A DNA stretch of 64,000 bases from CAJPQU01 sp052170475 (GTDB taxonomy: Bacteria; Bacillota; Negativicutes; Selenomonadales; Selenomonadaceae). Below the pieces are notes generated by a model. That model made no database searches, was not told the origin of the DNA, and worked only from the letters and a program-made list of their open reading frames with translations. The translations under genes and the position numbers were made by a program. The stretch lies in contig JBQNAL010000005.1 of the NCBI GenBank assembly GCA_052170475.1, positions 68,940 to 132,939 of the forward strand, given 5' to 3'. Of the stretch, positions 9,147-18,900 are shown piece after piece. The stretch's first letter is position 1; each line of letters begins with the position of its first letter.

Positions 9147-10328
9147 ATGTACGGGTTTGTCCTGATTGTGGTTCTCATCGTCACCGGCGGCGTCATCGCC
9201 TTCATCGGCGATCGGGTGGGGTCGCGGGTGGGGAAGAAGAAGCTGTCCCTCTTTGGGCTGCGCCCGCGCCATACGTCTGTCATCGTCACCGTGGTGACCG
9301 GCATTCTCATCACGACGCTGACCTTTGTCATCTTAGCGGGGGCGTCCGACAATGTCCGCACGGCGCTCTTCGGCATGGATCAGCTCAACCGGCTCATGGG
9401 GGAGACGAAGGAACGGCTCCAAGTGACAGCCATGCAGCTCGCTGATGCGAAAGCAGAGCAGCAGCAGGCGGAGGCGGATCTCACCAAGTCGAAAGGGGAG
9501 ATCGATCAGCTCCATCATAAGCAGACGGCGCTCGAGGATCGCGCTAAGGAATTGGCGGCGGGCAACGCGAAACTGGAAGACGAGGCGGCGGCGCTCCAAG
9601 AGAAAAATCAAGGGCTTACGGAGCAAAATGCGACGCTCATGGCAGATAATGCGGCCTTGGAAGAACATACCGACGCCTTGCGTCGGGGGCTGCAATTCGT
9701 GCGGGAGGGGAATATCGTCTTTCAGGCGGGGGAGGTCATCGCGAGCGGCATCGTGCGGGGCGGACGTCCCTTAGAGGACGTTTTGACGGACATGGGCACC
9801 CTCATCCAGTTGGCGAACCGAAATACCGCCCAGCGCCTCGGCGTAGGCGACGAGCGCAGCGAGATTTGGATCTATCAGCCTGAATATGAGCAGGCCGCCC
9901 GTACCATCGCTGCCGGGGGCGACGATATGGTGGTGCGCATCGTGGCCGCCGGAAATTTGGTGCTCGGCGAGCCGGTGCGGACGAATCTTCAGCTGTTTAA
10001 GAACCGCATCGTCTATCAAAAGGACGAATTTATCATCGCCCGACCCTTTAAGATCAATGGGCATCAGCCCGGGGAAGCGGAGCAGATCGTCATGGCTTTC
10101 TTAAAGGACGTGAACGCCGCCGCTACGGCGCAGGGCATCTTGCCCGATCCCCTCCGCGGCTCTGTGGGGATCATGGAAGGGTCGCAGTTCTACGACATCG
10201 TGCAGGCGCTCATTCCCCTCGATGGGATGGTGGTGCTGAGCGCTTACGCCCGCGCGGATACGGATGCGTTGGGGCCTTTGCGGCTGAATTTGAAATTGGA
10301 ATCGGATGCGAAGGGACGCAGCGAATAA
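9147..10328 (+). CDS. DUF3084 membrane-anchored coiled-coil protein
   Basis: A 393-residue protein with two N-terminal membrane helices (YGFVLIVVLIVTGGVIAFIG and a second at residues ~48-70) around the basic GKKKLSLFGLRPRHTS loop. A long coiled coil follows (residues ~90-185, rich in E, Q, A and L). The C-terminal globular part includes FQAGEVIASG. This is the DUF3084 family, of unknown function, found in cyanobacteria and diderm Firmicutes. Its position right after the LPS exporter suggests an envelope role, which is inference. Start ATG 9147 follows GGAAGGGG. Confidence 0.82.
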   Translation: MYGFVLIVVLIVTGGVIAFIGDRVGSRVGKKKLSLFGLRPRHTSVIVTVVTGILITTLTFVILAGASDNVRTALFGMDQLNRLMGETKERLQVTAMQLADAKAEQQQAEADLTKSKGEIDQLHHKQTALEDRAKELAAGNAKLEDEAAALQEKNQGLTEQNATLMADNAALEEHTDALRRGLQFVREGNIVFQAGEVIASGIVRGGRPLEDVLTDMGTLIQLANRNTAQRLGVGDERSEIWIYQPEYEQAARTIAAGGDDMVVRIVAAGNLVLGEPVRTNLQLFKNRIVYQKDEFIIARPFKINGHQPGEAEQIVMAFLKDVNAAATAQGILPDPLRGSVGIMEGSQFYDIVQALIPLDGMVVLSAYARADTDALGPLRLNLKLESDAKGRSE

Positions 10329-10359
10329 CAGCGGTGGGGAAGAGAAAGGAGAGGTGCCT

Positions 10360-10764
10360 TTGGTTATCGCGGCCATCGATCCCGGTCGGGAAAAGTGCGG
10401 GCTGGCGGTGGTGGATGAGACCGGCGCTGTCCTCGATCAAGAGGTCGTCGCCACGGTCTGGCTGACGGATGAGTTGGCGGATCGGATCGAGCGCTTTCTC
10501 GTCGAGCGCGTTCTCATCGGCAACGGCACGACCGGCGGCGACGCCAAGGCGCGGATCGAGGAGGCGTTCCCCGCGCTCGCCGTGGAAGCGGTCAATGAGT
10601 ACCGCACGACCGACGACGCCAAGCGCGCGTATTGGGCGGCGCACCCCCCAAAGGGGTGGCGGCGCTTCTTCCCCACGAGTATGCAGGTGCCGCCGGCGCC
10701 GGTGGACGACTTCGTAGCGGTGCTTTTGGCACAGCGCTATTTGATCAATCGGCGGGAAGGATGA
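10360..10764 (+). CDS. RNase H-fold (RuvC/YqgF-like) nuclease family protein
   Basis: A 134-residue protein opening with VIAAIDPGREKCGLAVVD, the first strand pair and catalytic Asp of the RNase H-like (RuvC/YqgF) fold. A second strand motif, VERVLIGNGT, and a late acidic motif, PAPVDDFVAVLLAQRY, follow, so candidate metal ligands are present. The TTG start at 10360 has AAAGGAG eight bases upstream. The frame also runs open upstream into the end of the DUF3084 gene. It may act in nucleic acid processing; no substrate can be assigned. Confidence 0.68.
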   Translation: MVIAAIDPGREKCGLAVVDETGAVLDQEVVATVWLTDELADRIERFLVERVLIGNGTTGGDAKARIEEAFPALAVEAVNEYRTTDDAKRAYWAAHPPKGWRRFFPTSMQVPPAPVDDFVAVLLAQRYLINRREG

Positions 10765-10776
10765 GAAAAAAGACGC

Positions 10777-11238
10777 ATGGCAGAAAAAACGAGCCGCCCG
10801 GATTGGACGGAATATTTTTTAGACATCGCCGCGGCCGTGGGGCGTCGGGCGACGTGTCTGCGCCGCATGTACGGCGCCATCATCGTCAAGGATAAGATCA
10901 TCATCAGCACGGGCTACAACGGCGCTCCTCGGGGCGAGGCGAACTGCATCGATACCGGCGTCTGCGAGCGCGAGCGCCTCCATGTGCCGAAGGGGCAGAA
11001 CTACGAGCTTTGCGTGGCGGTTCACGCGGAGCAGAACGCCATCATCAACGCAGACCCGGAGAAGATGAAGGGAGCGACGATCTACATTGTGGGGATCAAT
11101 GCCGACGGTTCCTTGGCGTCGGGCAAGCCCTGCCTCCTCTGCCGGCGCATGATCCGAAACGCGATGATCGCCGAGGCGGTTTACCGGGAGACGGACGGGC
11201 GCGTCGTCCGCGTGGCGCCGGCGGACATCAAGGACTGA
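10777..11238 (+). CDS. comEB: Deoxycytidylate (dCMP) deaminase, ComEB type
   Basis: A 153-residue zinc-dependent deaminase converting dCMP to dUMP for thymidylate synthesis. The catalytic zinc motif is VHAEQNAI and the second half is PCLLCRRMI (PCxxC). The N-terminal ARRATC-like segment (GRRATCLRRMYGAIIVKD) and GYNGAPRG match ComEB/dCMP deaminases. It starts 12 bases after the RNase H-fold gene. Its presence in an envelope operon looks like simple co-transcription. Confidence 0.9.
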   Translation: MAEKTSRPDWTEYFLDIAAAVGRRATCLRRMYGAIIVKDKIIISTGYNGAPRGEANCIDTGVCERERLHVPKGQNYELCVAVHAEQNAIINADPEKMKGATIYIVGINADGSLASGKPCLLCRRMIRNAMIAEAVYRETDGRVVRVAPADIKD

Positions 11239-11354
11239 GGGCAGCGCGGGGTGTGCCGCCTCGGTCGGGGCGCTTTCGCCTTTCGCATGGGCGGTGACTA
11301 AGAGCGCTCATGGGGAATAACATAGGCACGGGAAATGGTGAAGGAGGCAGTATC

Positions 11355-11891
11355 ATGCACAAGTGGCAGATCGTGTATTCCTCGGTGACGGGCAATACCC
11401 GAAAGATCGCGGAGGCGATGGCCGCGGAAGCGGCGGTGACGGCAGAGGCCGTGGAGGAGGCAGCGCAGCGAGACGACGCACAGATCGTGGCGGTGGGCTA
11501 CTGGCTGTGGCGGGGCGGCCCCGATCCGAAAATGGCGACATTTTTATCGACGCTTCATGATGTGGACGTGGTTCTCTTTGAGACGCACGCCGCCGATAAT
11601 CGAAGCGAACATGCCGTGACGGCGTTTGCGCGGGCGGCGTATCTTTTGGGCGAGAACTGCCGTATTTTAGGCACTTTCGAATGCCAAGGGCAGGTGAGCG
11701 CCGCCATCCGCGCCAAGCACGAGAAGATGGCAGCCAATGACCCCCACGCCAAAGCCGGAGGGTGGAAGACCTCTATCGGCCACCCCGACGAGACGGATTT
11801 AGCCGAGGCAGCCGCCTTCGCGCGAAAGATGGAGGAAAAGCGGACACGGCTGGATGCGTTCGCCGCCCGGATGGCAGCGAAGCGGGGCTGA
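11355..11891 (+). CDS. Flavodoxin-family protein
   Basis: A 178-residue protein with an N-terminal FMN phosphate loop IVYSSVTGNTRKIAEAMA. The central strand AVGYWLWRGGPDPKM and the ILGTFECQGQVS segment match the flavodoxin-like fold of small anaerobic electron-transfer proteins. A frame extends to 11310, but AAGGAGG at 11341-11347 supports ATG 11355. It is the last gene of the left-hand block and is followed directly by an intrinsic terminator. The redox partner is unknown. Confidence 0.82.
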   Translation: MHKWQIVYSSVTGNTRKIAEAMAAEAAVTAEAVEEAAQRDDAQIVAVGYWLWRGGPDPKMATFLSTLHDVDVVLFETHAADNRSEHAVTAFARAAYLLGENCRILGTFECQGQVSAAIRAKHEKMAANDPHAKAGGWKTSIGHPDETDLAEAAAFARKMEEKRTRLDAFAARMAAKRG

Positions 11892-11907
11892 ATGTATCCG
11901 TGCTTCC
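11887..11907 (+). repeat. Short dispersed repeat, copy 1
   Basis: The 21 bases starting GCTGAATGTATC overlap the flavodoxin stop codon. They recur with one mismatch at 50963-50983, upstream of the FIST-GGDEF gene. The function is unknown. Confidence 0.5.
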
Positions 11908-11913
11908 CGAAGT

Positions 11914-11964
11914 AAAAAACTGCGGACGATCATGGTTTTTGCCATGGTTGTCCGCAGTTTTCTT
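11914..11964 (+). terminator. Bidirectional intrinsic terminator
   Basis: CTGCGGAC (11920-11927) pairs with GTCCGCAG (11950-11957), extended inside by CATGG/CCATG. The hairpin is flanked by an A run before and a T run after. It lies between the convergent flavodoxin gene and larA and can serve both strands. Confidence 0.85.
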
Positions 11965-12003
11965 TGTTTGGGGATCCTGCGCGGTGCGGGGCGGCAGTCG
12001 CTG

Positions 12004-13293
12004 TTATCCGGCGTAGAGCGGGACGGTGAGGCTGCCGGTGGGCATGAGGATGACGCTGTACTCTTTGCCCACGATGGCCTCCGCCTCTTTCAGCGCGTCC
12101 TCTACGCTGTCCACGGCGGCGGTGAAGAGCATATCCTTCGCCAAGGTGCGATCGAGCGCCGTGACGAGGATGAACTTCGCGTGGGTCATGAGGCGGCTCA
12201 CGGCGTAGGCCTTGTTTGCACCGATGACGAAATGATTCGAAAGTTCCGCTTCGATGGCCTCTGGGGTCTTGAGGCGGCGGAAGGTTTCCTCCAGCACCTT
12301 GCTGCCGCTCCCCTCCTCGCACTCTGCCAAGAGGATGACGACGCCGCCCTCACGCACCGCTAAAGCGGCGTTGTCCATCGTCTTTTGCATCTGGTAGACG
12401 TTGATGTCCTTCGGGTAGCCGCCACAGCTCGCGATGACCACATCCGCCTGTTTGTCGATTTTTACGCCGTAGACTTCATCGACGAATTTACAGGCTTCTT
12501 GGTGCGCTTTCACATAATCCCCGGCGAACATCTTCAAAAAACGATGCTCGGCGTCCAAGATGGCGTTGAAGAGGAATACCTTCGTGCCGCGCTTTTTCAT
12601 GGCATCCGCCCAGAGGGCGACGCCCTCCATCTGATCTTCGTAGACGGGGTTTCCCGTCGTCTTGCCGAGGCCGGCTCTCGGATCCATCATGAAGCTGTGG
12701 TTGTGGCGCACCGTTTCCATGGCTGCGCAGCCGGGCAGCACCGCCTTTCGCCCGCCGCCGTAGCCGCTGAAATAGTGGTGGACGATGGTGCCGGTGAGGA
12801 TGATGTGATCGCTGTGTGAGATGCGCCGGTTGATGAGTACCGGGGTGAAGCGGCTCGTGGCGCCGAAGTATTCAAACTCCTCCGGCACATTGGCGTCACT
12901 GTTATACATCGAAAGGCGGGATGCGACTTCTTCGCCCACGGCGTCGCGCATTTCTTCCTCCGTCATGAGCCGATGGGTGCCGAGGGAAAAGACGATCTGC
13001 ATGTTTTTGTCCGGGACGCCGAGACGGTTCATCTCGTTCACCAAGACGGGCATGAAATCGAAGCTGTTCGCCACCCGCGTGGGATCGTTGCAGATGAAGG
13101 TGACCGTGTCGCCCGGCGTCACGCTTTCCTCTAAGGACGGGGCGCCGATGGGATGGCGTATGGCGTCTAACACGGCGGCGGTGATGTCCGTCAGCGGCGT
13201 CGCCGCCGGCATACGGATCTCGTTGAGGATCCGGTGTTCGTCGAGAGAAAAGGTCTTTTCGCCTCGTCCATAGTGGAATGTGTACTCTTTCAT
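12004..13293 (-). CDS. larA: LarA-type nickel-dependent lactate racemase family protein
   Basis: A 429-residue LarA (DUF2088) protein. The motif run SHSDHIILTGTIVHHYFSGYGGGRK carries conserved histidines and the lysine region that binds the nickel pincer cofactor in LarA. NDPTRVANS and SCGGYPKDINVYQ are further family signatures. The known family member interconverts D- and L-lactate, but related proteins act on other 2-hydroxyacids, so the substrate is a family-level inference. The cofactor genes larB, larC and larE are not in this window. A frame extends to 13359; AGGAGG before ATG 13293 fixes the start. The gene is divergent from hydF. Confidence 0.86.
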   Translation of the reverse strand: MKEYTFHYGRGEKTFSLDEHRILNEIRMPAATPLTDITAAVLDAIRHPIGAPSLEESVTPGDTVTFICNDPTRVANSFDFMPVLVNEMNRLGVPDKNMQIVFSLGTHRLMTEEEMRDAVGEEVASRLSMYNSDANVPEEFEYFGATSRFTPVLINRRISHSDHIILTGTIVHHYFSGYGGGRKAVLPGCAAMETVRHNHSFMMDPRAGLGKTTGNPVYEDQMEGVALWADAMKKRGTKVFLFNAILDAEHRFLKMFAGDYVKAHQEACKFVDEVYGVKIDKQADVVIASCGGYPKDINVYQMQKTMDNAALAVREGGVVILLAECEEGSGSKVLEETFRRLKTPEAIEAELSNHFVIGANKAYAVSRLMTHAKFILVTALDRTLAKDMLFTAAVDSVEDALKEAEAIVGKEYSVILMPTGSLTVPLYAG

Positions 13294-13330
13294 CGTGACA
13301 GCCTCCTTTTTGATTGCGCTCCTTATCGTT

Positions 13331-13359
13331 ACTCTATCATTCGGTGAGGGAAAAGACAA
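13331..13359 (-). promoter_or_regulatory. Candidate sigma-70 promoter for larA
   Basis: On the minus strand TTGTCT and TAGAGT are separated by 17 bases, 38-66 bases upstream of the larA start. The match is moderate. Confidence 0.4.
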
Positions 13360-13381
13360 GGGGGCAAGAGGCGGGATTTTC

Positions 13382-13411
13382 TTGGTCTTTCTCGCCGTTT
13401 TGCTATATAAT
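13382..13411 (+). promoter_or_regulatory. Candidate sigma-70 promoter for hydF
   Basis: TTGGTC, an 18-base spacer and a perfect TATAAT lie 25 bases ahead of the hydF start codon. The -10 element is strong and the -35 weak. Confidence 0.5.
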
Positions 13412-13435
13412 GGAGCGCAGCGAGGAGGCTTTTTG

Positions 13436-14647
13436 ATGGGAGTACAGGATACGCCGCGCGGGGAGCGGCTTCATATCGGGCTATTTGGGCGGAGAAACGC
13501 CGGGAAATCTTCTCTGGTGAATGCGCTGACGGGGCAGGAGATCGCCATCGTATCGCCGGTGGCGGGGACGACGACCGACCCGGTGTACAAGGCGATGGAA
13601 CTTTCCGGCATAGGGCCGGTCGTCTTTATCGATACGGCGGGCTTTGACGACGAAGGCGACGTCGGGGCGGCGCGGGTCGAAAAGACACGGCAGGCGGCGG
13701 AGAGGGCGGACATGGCGCTGCTCTTCTTTTCGGGAGAGGAGATGGCGGAGGAGCTTCGCTGGGCGGACTGGTTCAAGGCGCGGCGGGTGCCGGTGATCCC
13801 CCTCGTGAGCCGCTGCGATACCCGAGCCGACGGAGGCGCGGGTATCGCAGCGCAGGTGAAAGCGGCGTGTGGTCTTGCGCCGCTCTGCGTCAGTCTGACC
13901 AAGGGGCGGGCGGCGGGCGCGGCGGCGGTTCGCGATGCCATTTTACGCGCCCTGCCGTCGGATCATGGCGCGGTGCGCCTCACGGGCGGTCTCGCCCGCC
14001 AGGGGGATACGGTGCTTTTGGTCATGCCGCAGGACATCGCGGCGCCGAAGGGGCGGCTCATCCTCCCCCAAGTGCAGACGATCCGAGCGCTTTTGGACGC
14101 TTCCTGCGTCGTTCTCTCCGTCACCGCCGACGGCCTGCCCTCGGCTCTTTCTGCGCTCAAAGCGCCGCCCGATCTCATCATCACCGATTCGCAGGTATTT
14201 TCGGACGTGTTTCGGCAAAAGCCCGCTTCGAGTCGCCTGACGTCCTTTTCCGTTCTCTTTGCCAACTACAAGGGCGACATCGATTACTACGTGGCTTCGG
14301 CACAGCGGATCGACGCCCTCCCGAAAAACGCTCGCATCCTCATTGCCGAAGCCTGTACCCATGCCCCGGTAGAAGAGGACATCGGGCGGGTGAAGATTCC
14401 CCGGGCGCTCAAAAAGCGCTTGGGGGCGGGCATTACCGTGGAGGTCGTGAGCGGCGTTGATTTTCCGAACGATCTCGCCCCCTATGATCTCATCGTCCAC
14501 TGCGGCGGCTGCATGTTCAATCGCCGCTACGTCCTCTCGCGCATCGATGCCGCGCGCGCCCAGGGAACACCCATGACGAACTACGGCGTACTGCTGGCGA
14601 AATTGGCGGGGATCTTAGAGCAGATTTCTTTGCCGGGGCAAATTTGA
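13436..14647 (+). CDS. hydF: [FeFe]-hydrogenase maturation GTPase HydF
   Basis: A 403-residue HydF, the scaffold on which the 2Fe subcluster of [FeFe] hydrogenase is assembled. The N-terminal GTPase has the P-loop GRRNAGKSSLVNAL, GTTTDP and DTAGFDD. The C-terminal domain holds the cluster ligands: CTH near residue 306 and HCGGC near residue 355, the CxH...CxxC pattern of HydF. The ATG at 13436 follows GAGGAGG; longer frames upstream overlap larA and are unlikely. HydE, HydG and the hydrogenase itself are not in the window. Confidence 0.93.
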   Translation: MGVQDTPRGERLHIGLFGRRNAGKSSLVNALTGQEIAIVSPVAGTTTDPVYKAMELSGIGPVVFIDTAGFDDEGDVGAARVEKTRQAAERADMALLFFSGEEMAEELRWADWFKARRVPVIPLVSRCDTRADGGAGIAAQVKAACGLAPLCVSLTKGRAAGAAAVRDAILRALPSDHGAVRLTGGLARQGDTVLLVMPQDIAAPKGRLILPQVQTIRALLDASCVVLSVTADGLPSALSALKAPPDLIITDSQVFSDVFRQKPASSRLTSFSVLFANYKGDIDYYVASAQRIDALPKNARILIAEACTHAPVEEDIGRVKIPRALKKRLGAGITVEVVSGVDFPNDLAPYDLIVHCGGCMFNRRYVLSRIDAARAQGTPMTNYGVLLAKLAGILEQISLPGQI

Positions 14648-14798
14648 CGAATCTTTGTTGAAAATCCTTTCCCTTCGATGGCGAAAAGTTGTAAAATGAG
14701 AGCAGTGTTTATGGATCGAAAGAAAAGCAAACGCTGAAAATCGGCACGGCAGGGCGAGCATGTGCCGCCGATGGCGCGGCGATCGGGAGGACAGAGGG

Positions 14799-15926
14799 AT
14801 GGAGCGGCAGGGGACAAAGCGGTGGATGATCGCGGTCATGGTGGTCATCCTCCTCATCATCGGCGTGCGGGTGGGGATGAACCTCATGGCAAAGAGCGAG
14901 CAGGCGCAAGGGAGCGGCCGGGGACGGGTGGCGTCGGTGACGGCGGGGCATCCCTTGCGCCAGCGGATTGAGCCGCGCCTTCGCTTTTCCGCTACGCTGG
15001 ATCCCATCTGGCAGGCGGACGTGGCGGCGAAGGTGGACGGGCGCGTGGAACGTGTCTTGGTAGAGGAAGGAGAGCGCGTGGCGGCCGGGGATGCGCTGGC
15101 GCTCTTGGAGCAGCGGGACACCGCGGCCGATCTCCTCTCCGCCGAGGGCGCGTATGCTGAGGCCGAAGCGCGGCTCAACAAGGCGGCGGCAGACGAGGCG
15201 CGGCAGGCGTATCTCTTTGCCAAGGGCGCGGTATCGAAAGAGGAGATGGACAATGCCCGCTTCGCCCGAGAAAACGCCGCTGGGGCGCTTCAGTCGGCGG
15301 CGGGGCGCCTCGCGTCGGCACAGTCGAAGGGCGGTGCAACGACGGTGACGACGCCCCGGGCGGGGATCGTCCAGAAGCGCTACTATCAGGAAGGCTACTA
15401 CGCCAAGGCGGGAACCGCGCTCTTTCGCATCGCTGATCTATCGACCCTTTCGGCGAAGATCGCCGTGCCGGAAGGCGAGATCCGCCGCGTGGCCGTCGGA
15501 GGTGCGGTGACACTTACGATTCCCTCCTTGGCGGCCGAACATCAAGAGACGACAGGGCGTGTCGCTCGGATCAGCCCCGTGGCGGAGGGCAGCGCCCGCA
15601 CCTTCGAGGTCGAGGTCGAGGTAGAAAATCGCGACGGACGCCTTTTTGGCGGTGTCTACGCCGAGGCACGCATCGAGGCGCGTCCTCTGGAGGATGCCCT
15701 CACCGTGCCGCTCTCTGCCATCGTCATGCGCGACGACCAGCGGACGGTCTACGTCATCGAGGACGGGATCGCCGTTCGGCGCGTGCTGACGACCGGCTAC
15801 ATCGGGGAAGAGGTCGTAGAGGTCTTAGCGGGCGTTACGGAAGGGGATGAGATCATCACCGGCGGACTCAATAAAGTGCGCGAAGGGGCGCAGGTGCGCG
15901 TGGTGGAGGGGGCGGCGGACAAGTGA
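14799..15926 (+). CDS. RND efflux membrane fusion protein (periplasmic adaptor)
   Basis: A 375-residue HlyD/AcrA-type adaptor. Residues 8-30 form an N-terminal anchor (WMIAVMVVILLIIGVRVGMN). A lipoyl half motif follows (VAAKVDGRVERVLVEEGERV), then a helical hairpin rich in Ala and Glu, and a beta-barrel with TPRAGIVQKR. It joins the RND pump to an outer-membrane channel. GGGAGG at 14785-14790 selects ATG 14799 over ATG 14760. It overlaps the pump gene by 4 bases. No TolC-like gene is adjacent. Confidence 0.9.
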   Translation: MERQGTKRWMIAVMVVILLIIGVRVGMNLMAKSEQAQGSGRGRVASVTAGHPLRQRIEPRLRFSATLDPIWQADVAAKVDGRVERVLVEEGERVAAGDALALLEQRDTAADLLSAEGAYAEAEARLNKAAADEARQAYLFAKGAVSKEEMDNARFARENAAGALQSAAGRLASAQSKGGATTVTTPRAGIVQKRYYQEGYYAKAGTALFRIADLSTLSAKIAVPEGEIRRVAVGGAVTLTIPSLAAEHQETTGRVARISPVAEGSARTFEVEVEVENRDGRLFGGVYAEARIEARPLEDALTVPLSAIVMRDDQRTVYVIEDGIAVRRVLTTGYIGEEVVEVLAGVTEGDEIITGGLNKVREGAQVRVVEGAADK

Positions 15927-18900
15927 TCGAAACATTCATCAAGCGCCCCGTCTTTACGACCATGCTCATCATGGTGCTGGTGGTCTTTGGGATCCAGTCC
16001 TATCCGGCGCTCGGGATCGACCTTTACCCCGACGTGGATCTCCCCATGGTATCCATCCGGGTCAATTACGAGGGGACGGCGCCGGAGGACATGGAAACCT
16101 TGGTGACGAAGCCCATCGAGAACCGCGTGAGCCAGATCTCCGGCATCAAGACACTCACCTCCACCGTGCGGGAGGGCTTTTCGCAGACGGTATTGGAATT
16201 TGACATTGGCGTCGATCCCCGCCAGATGGCGGGCGAAGTGCGTGAGAAGGTGGCGAGCGTCCGAAAGCGTCTCCCCGACGACATCAACGAGCCGGTGGTG
16301 GAGCGCTTCGACGCCGCATCCCGCCCCGTGGCCGTCTACGCGTTTTCTTCCCCCGTCCGCAGTACCGGCGAAATTCGGCGGATCGTGAAGGACGTGGTCG
16401 TCGATGAGCTGCAAATGATCGAAGGGATCGCCGACGTGACCCTCTTTGGCGCCAGTGATCGAGCGATCAAAGTGGAAGTCGATCCGAAAAAGTTAGCCGC
16501 GTACGGCATTTCCCTGCAAACGGTCATCGAAAAAGTCAACAGCGCCAATCAGAACACCCCCGGCGGCAAGATTCGTGACGACGCGAATACCATCACCGTT
16601 CGCACGGTGGGGAAATTCACCTCCGTGGACGATTTTAAGGCCATCGTGGTGAAAAGTGACGGGGGAAAGCCCGTCCTCCTCACCGACATCGCCGCCGTCA
16701 CGGACGGCTGGGAGGAGGAGGAAACCTACGCCCGCACGAACGGCGCCCCCTCGGTGCTGATGTGGGTGCGAAAGCAGTCCCGCACGAATACCGTCGCGGT
16801 GGTGGATGCGGTGAATGAACGCCTTGCCCGCATCCTGCAAGACGATCTGCCCCCGGACATCGTGCGGGATACCATCACAGAGCAGTCCCAATACGTCCGG
16901 GAGAACGTCGGCGACGTCTGGAACACCATCCTCTTTGGCGGCTTTTTGGCGCTTGCCATCACCTACCTTTTTCTCCGGGATCTGCGGGCGACCCTCATCG
17001 GCGGCCTCGCCATCCCCACCTCCATCGTCGCCGCCTTCTTTTTGATGGAGACGATGGGCTTTACCTTGAACAACATGTCCCTCATGGGGCTTTCGCTGGC
17101 CGTAGGCTTTCTCATCGACGACGCCATCGTCTTGGTGGAAAACATCTTCCGCCACATGGAAATGGGGAAACCGCCCGCCCTCGCGTCGGCGGATGCCACG
17201 AAAGAGCTTCTGCTCGCCATCTTGGCCACGTCCATGTCCCTCTTGGCGGTGTTTGTCCCCATCGGCAGCATGGGGGAAACGGTAGGACAGTATTTTAAGG
17301 AGTTCGGCCTTACGGTGGCGTTCGCGCTCACCTTTTCCACCCTCTCCGCCTACGCGCTCACCCCCATGGTTTCCGCCTATTGGCTCAAAGCGCCCGGCAC
17401 TTCTTCCGCCGCTCGACCCCCCTTCGTGACGCGCTTCTTGGACGGCTTCGAGCGGGGCTTTGCCTCGGTGCGCGCCGCCTACGGCGACCTCATGGCCTAT
17501 GCGGTTCGCCGCCCGAAAAAGGTGGTGGCGCTTGCCTTTTCCACGCTGCTCTTCAATCTCCTGCTGCTCCCTTTTTTAGGGACGGAGCTTCAGCCGGTCT
17601 ACGATTCAGGGGAATTTATGGTGGGCATCAAAGGCCCTGCGGGTACGGGACTCGATCAGATGAAAGCGTGGGCGAAGCCCTTGGAAGAAACCATCGCCGC
17701 CATCCCCGAGGTGGAAGTTGAGGCGCTCCATCTCGGCGGTAGCCGGACGCCGGTCAATGAGGGCGACATCCGGGTGCGCCTCAAGCCCCTCGAAGAGCGC
17801 CAGCGGGGGATGTTAGACATCATGGCGGAGCTTAGAAAAAAATTCGCCGACGTAGGCGTCATGCAGGTATCGGTCATGACCACCCAAGGGGGGCGGGGCG
17901 ATTCGCGCCCGGTGCAGATCGGCCTTCGCGGAAGCGACATCCATAAGCTCAGCGGCTACGCCGACGAATTGGCGGAAAAAATGCGCCAGACGCCGGGGGC
18001 GGCCGATGTGGAAGTCATCGGCGTCGCCCCCGAGCCGGAGATTCTCATCCGCCTTGATTCTTATCGCGCGAGTCAGCTTGGCCTCGACAACACCATGGTG
18101 GGGAAGGTGGTGCAGAGCGCCTTGCAGGGGAAGAGCCTAAGCCACTCCTACACGATCGGCAACAACGACTACGACATCATCGTGCAGGCGGCGCGAGCGA
18201 ATCGGCGCACCGTCGAGGACGTGGCGGGGCTCATGGTTTCCACGGCGGGCGGCGCCTTCGTGCGCCTCGGGGACGTGGCGGAAGTCACCCTTGGCTCAGG
18301 CCCTACCCGCATCGACCGGGAGGGACGTCAGCGGCAGATCGCGATCTACGCCAACACCAGCGGGATCTCCCCCGGGGAGCTATTAACCACCATCGAAGAG
18401 GAGCTGGTCCCCGACCTCAACATGGACATCGGCTACCGCTATCGGCGCATCGGAAATGCCGACCTGATGCGCCGCGTATTTGGAGAGATCGCGAAGGCCG
18501 TCGTCATGGCCGTCATCCTCATCTACATGGTCTTGGCGGCGGAATTTGAGAGCTTTTCCCAGCCCTTCGTCATCATGATGAGCCTGCCCTTCGCCGTCAT
18601 CGGCGCCGTCTTGGGGCTTTTGGTCGCCAACCAGACGGCGAACATGATGGCGCTCATCGGCTTCACCATGCTCTTGGGTCTCGTCACGAAGAACGCCATC
18701 CTCCTCATCGACTACGCCAATCAGGCGCGGCAGCGCGGCATGGCGATTCAAGAGGCGGTACTCGAAGCCTGCTCTTTACGATTGCGCCCCATCCTCATGA
18801 CCACCCTCTCCACCCTCTTAGGGATGCTTCCCGTCGCCCTCGGGCTTGGCGCGGGGGCGGAGCTTCGTCAATCCATGGGCGTCGTCCTCCTTGGCGGTCT

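Noticed and set aside
12385..12819. Plus-strand frame inside larA
   Set aside because: Antisense shadow of a well-supported gene.
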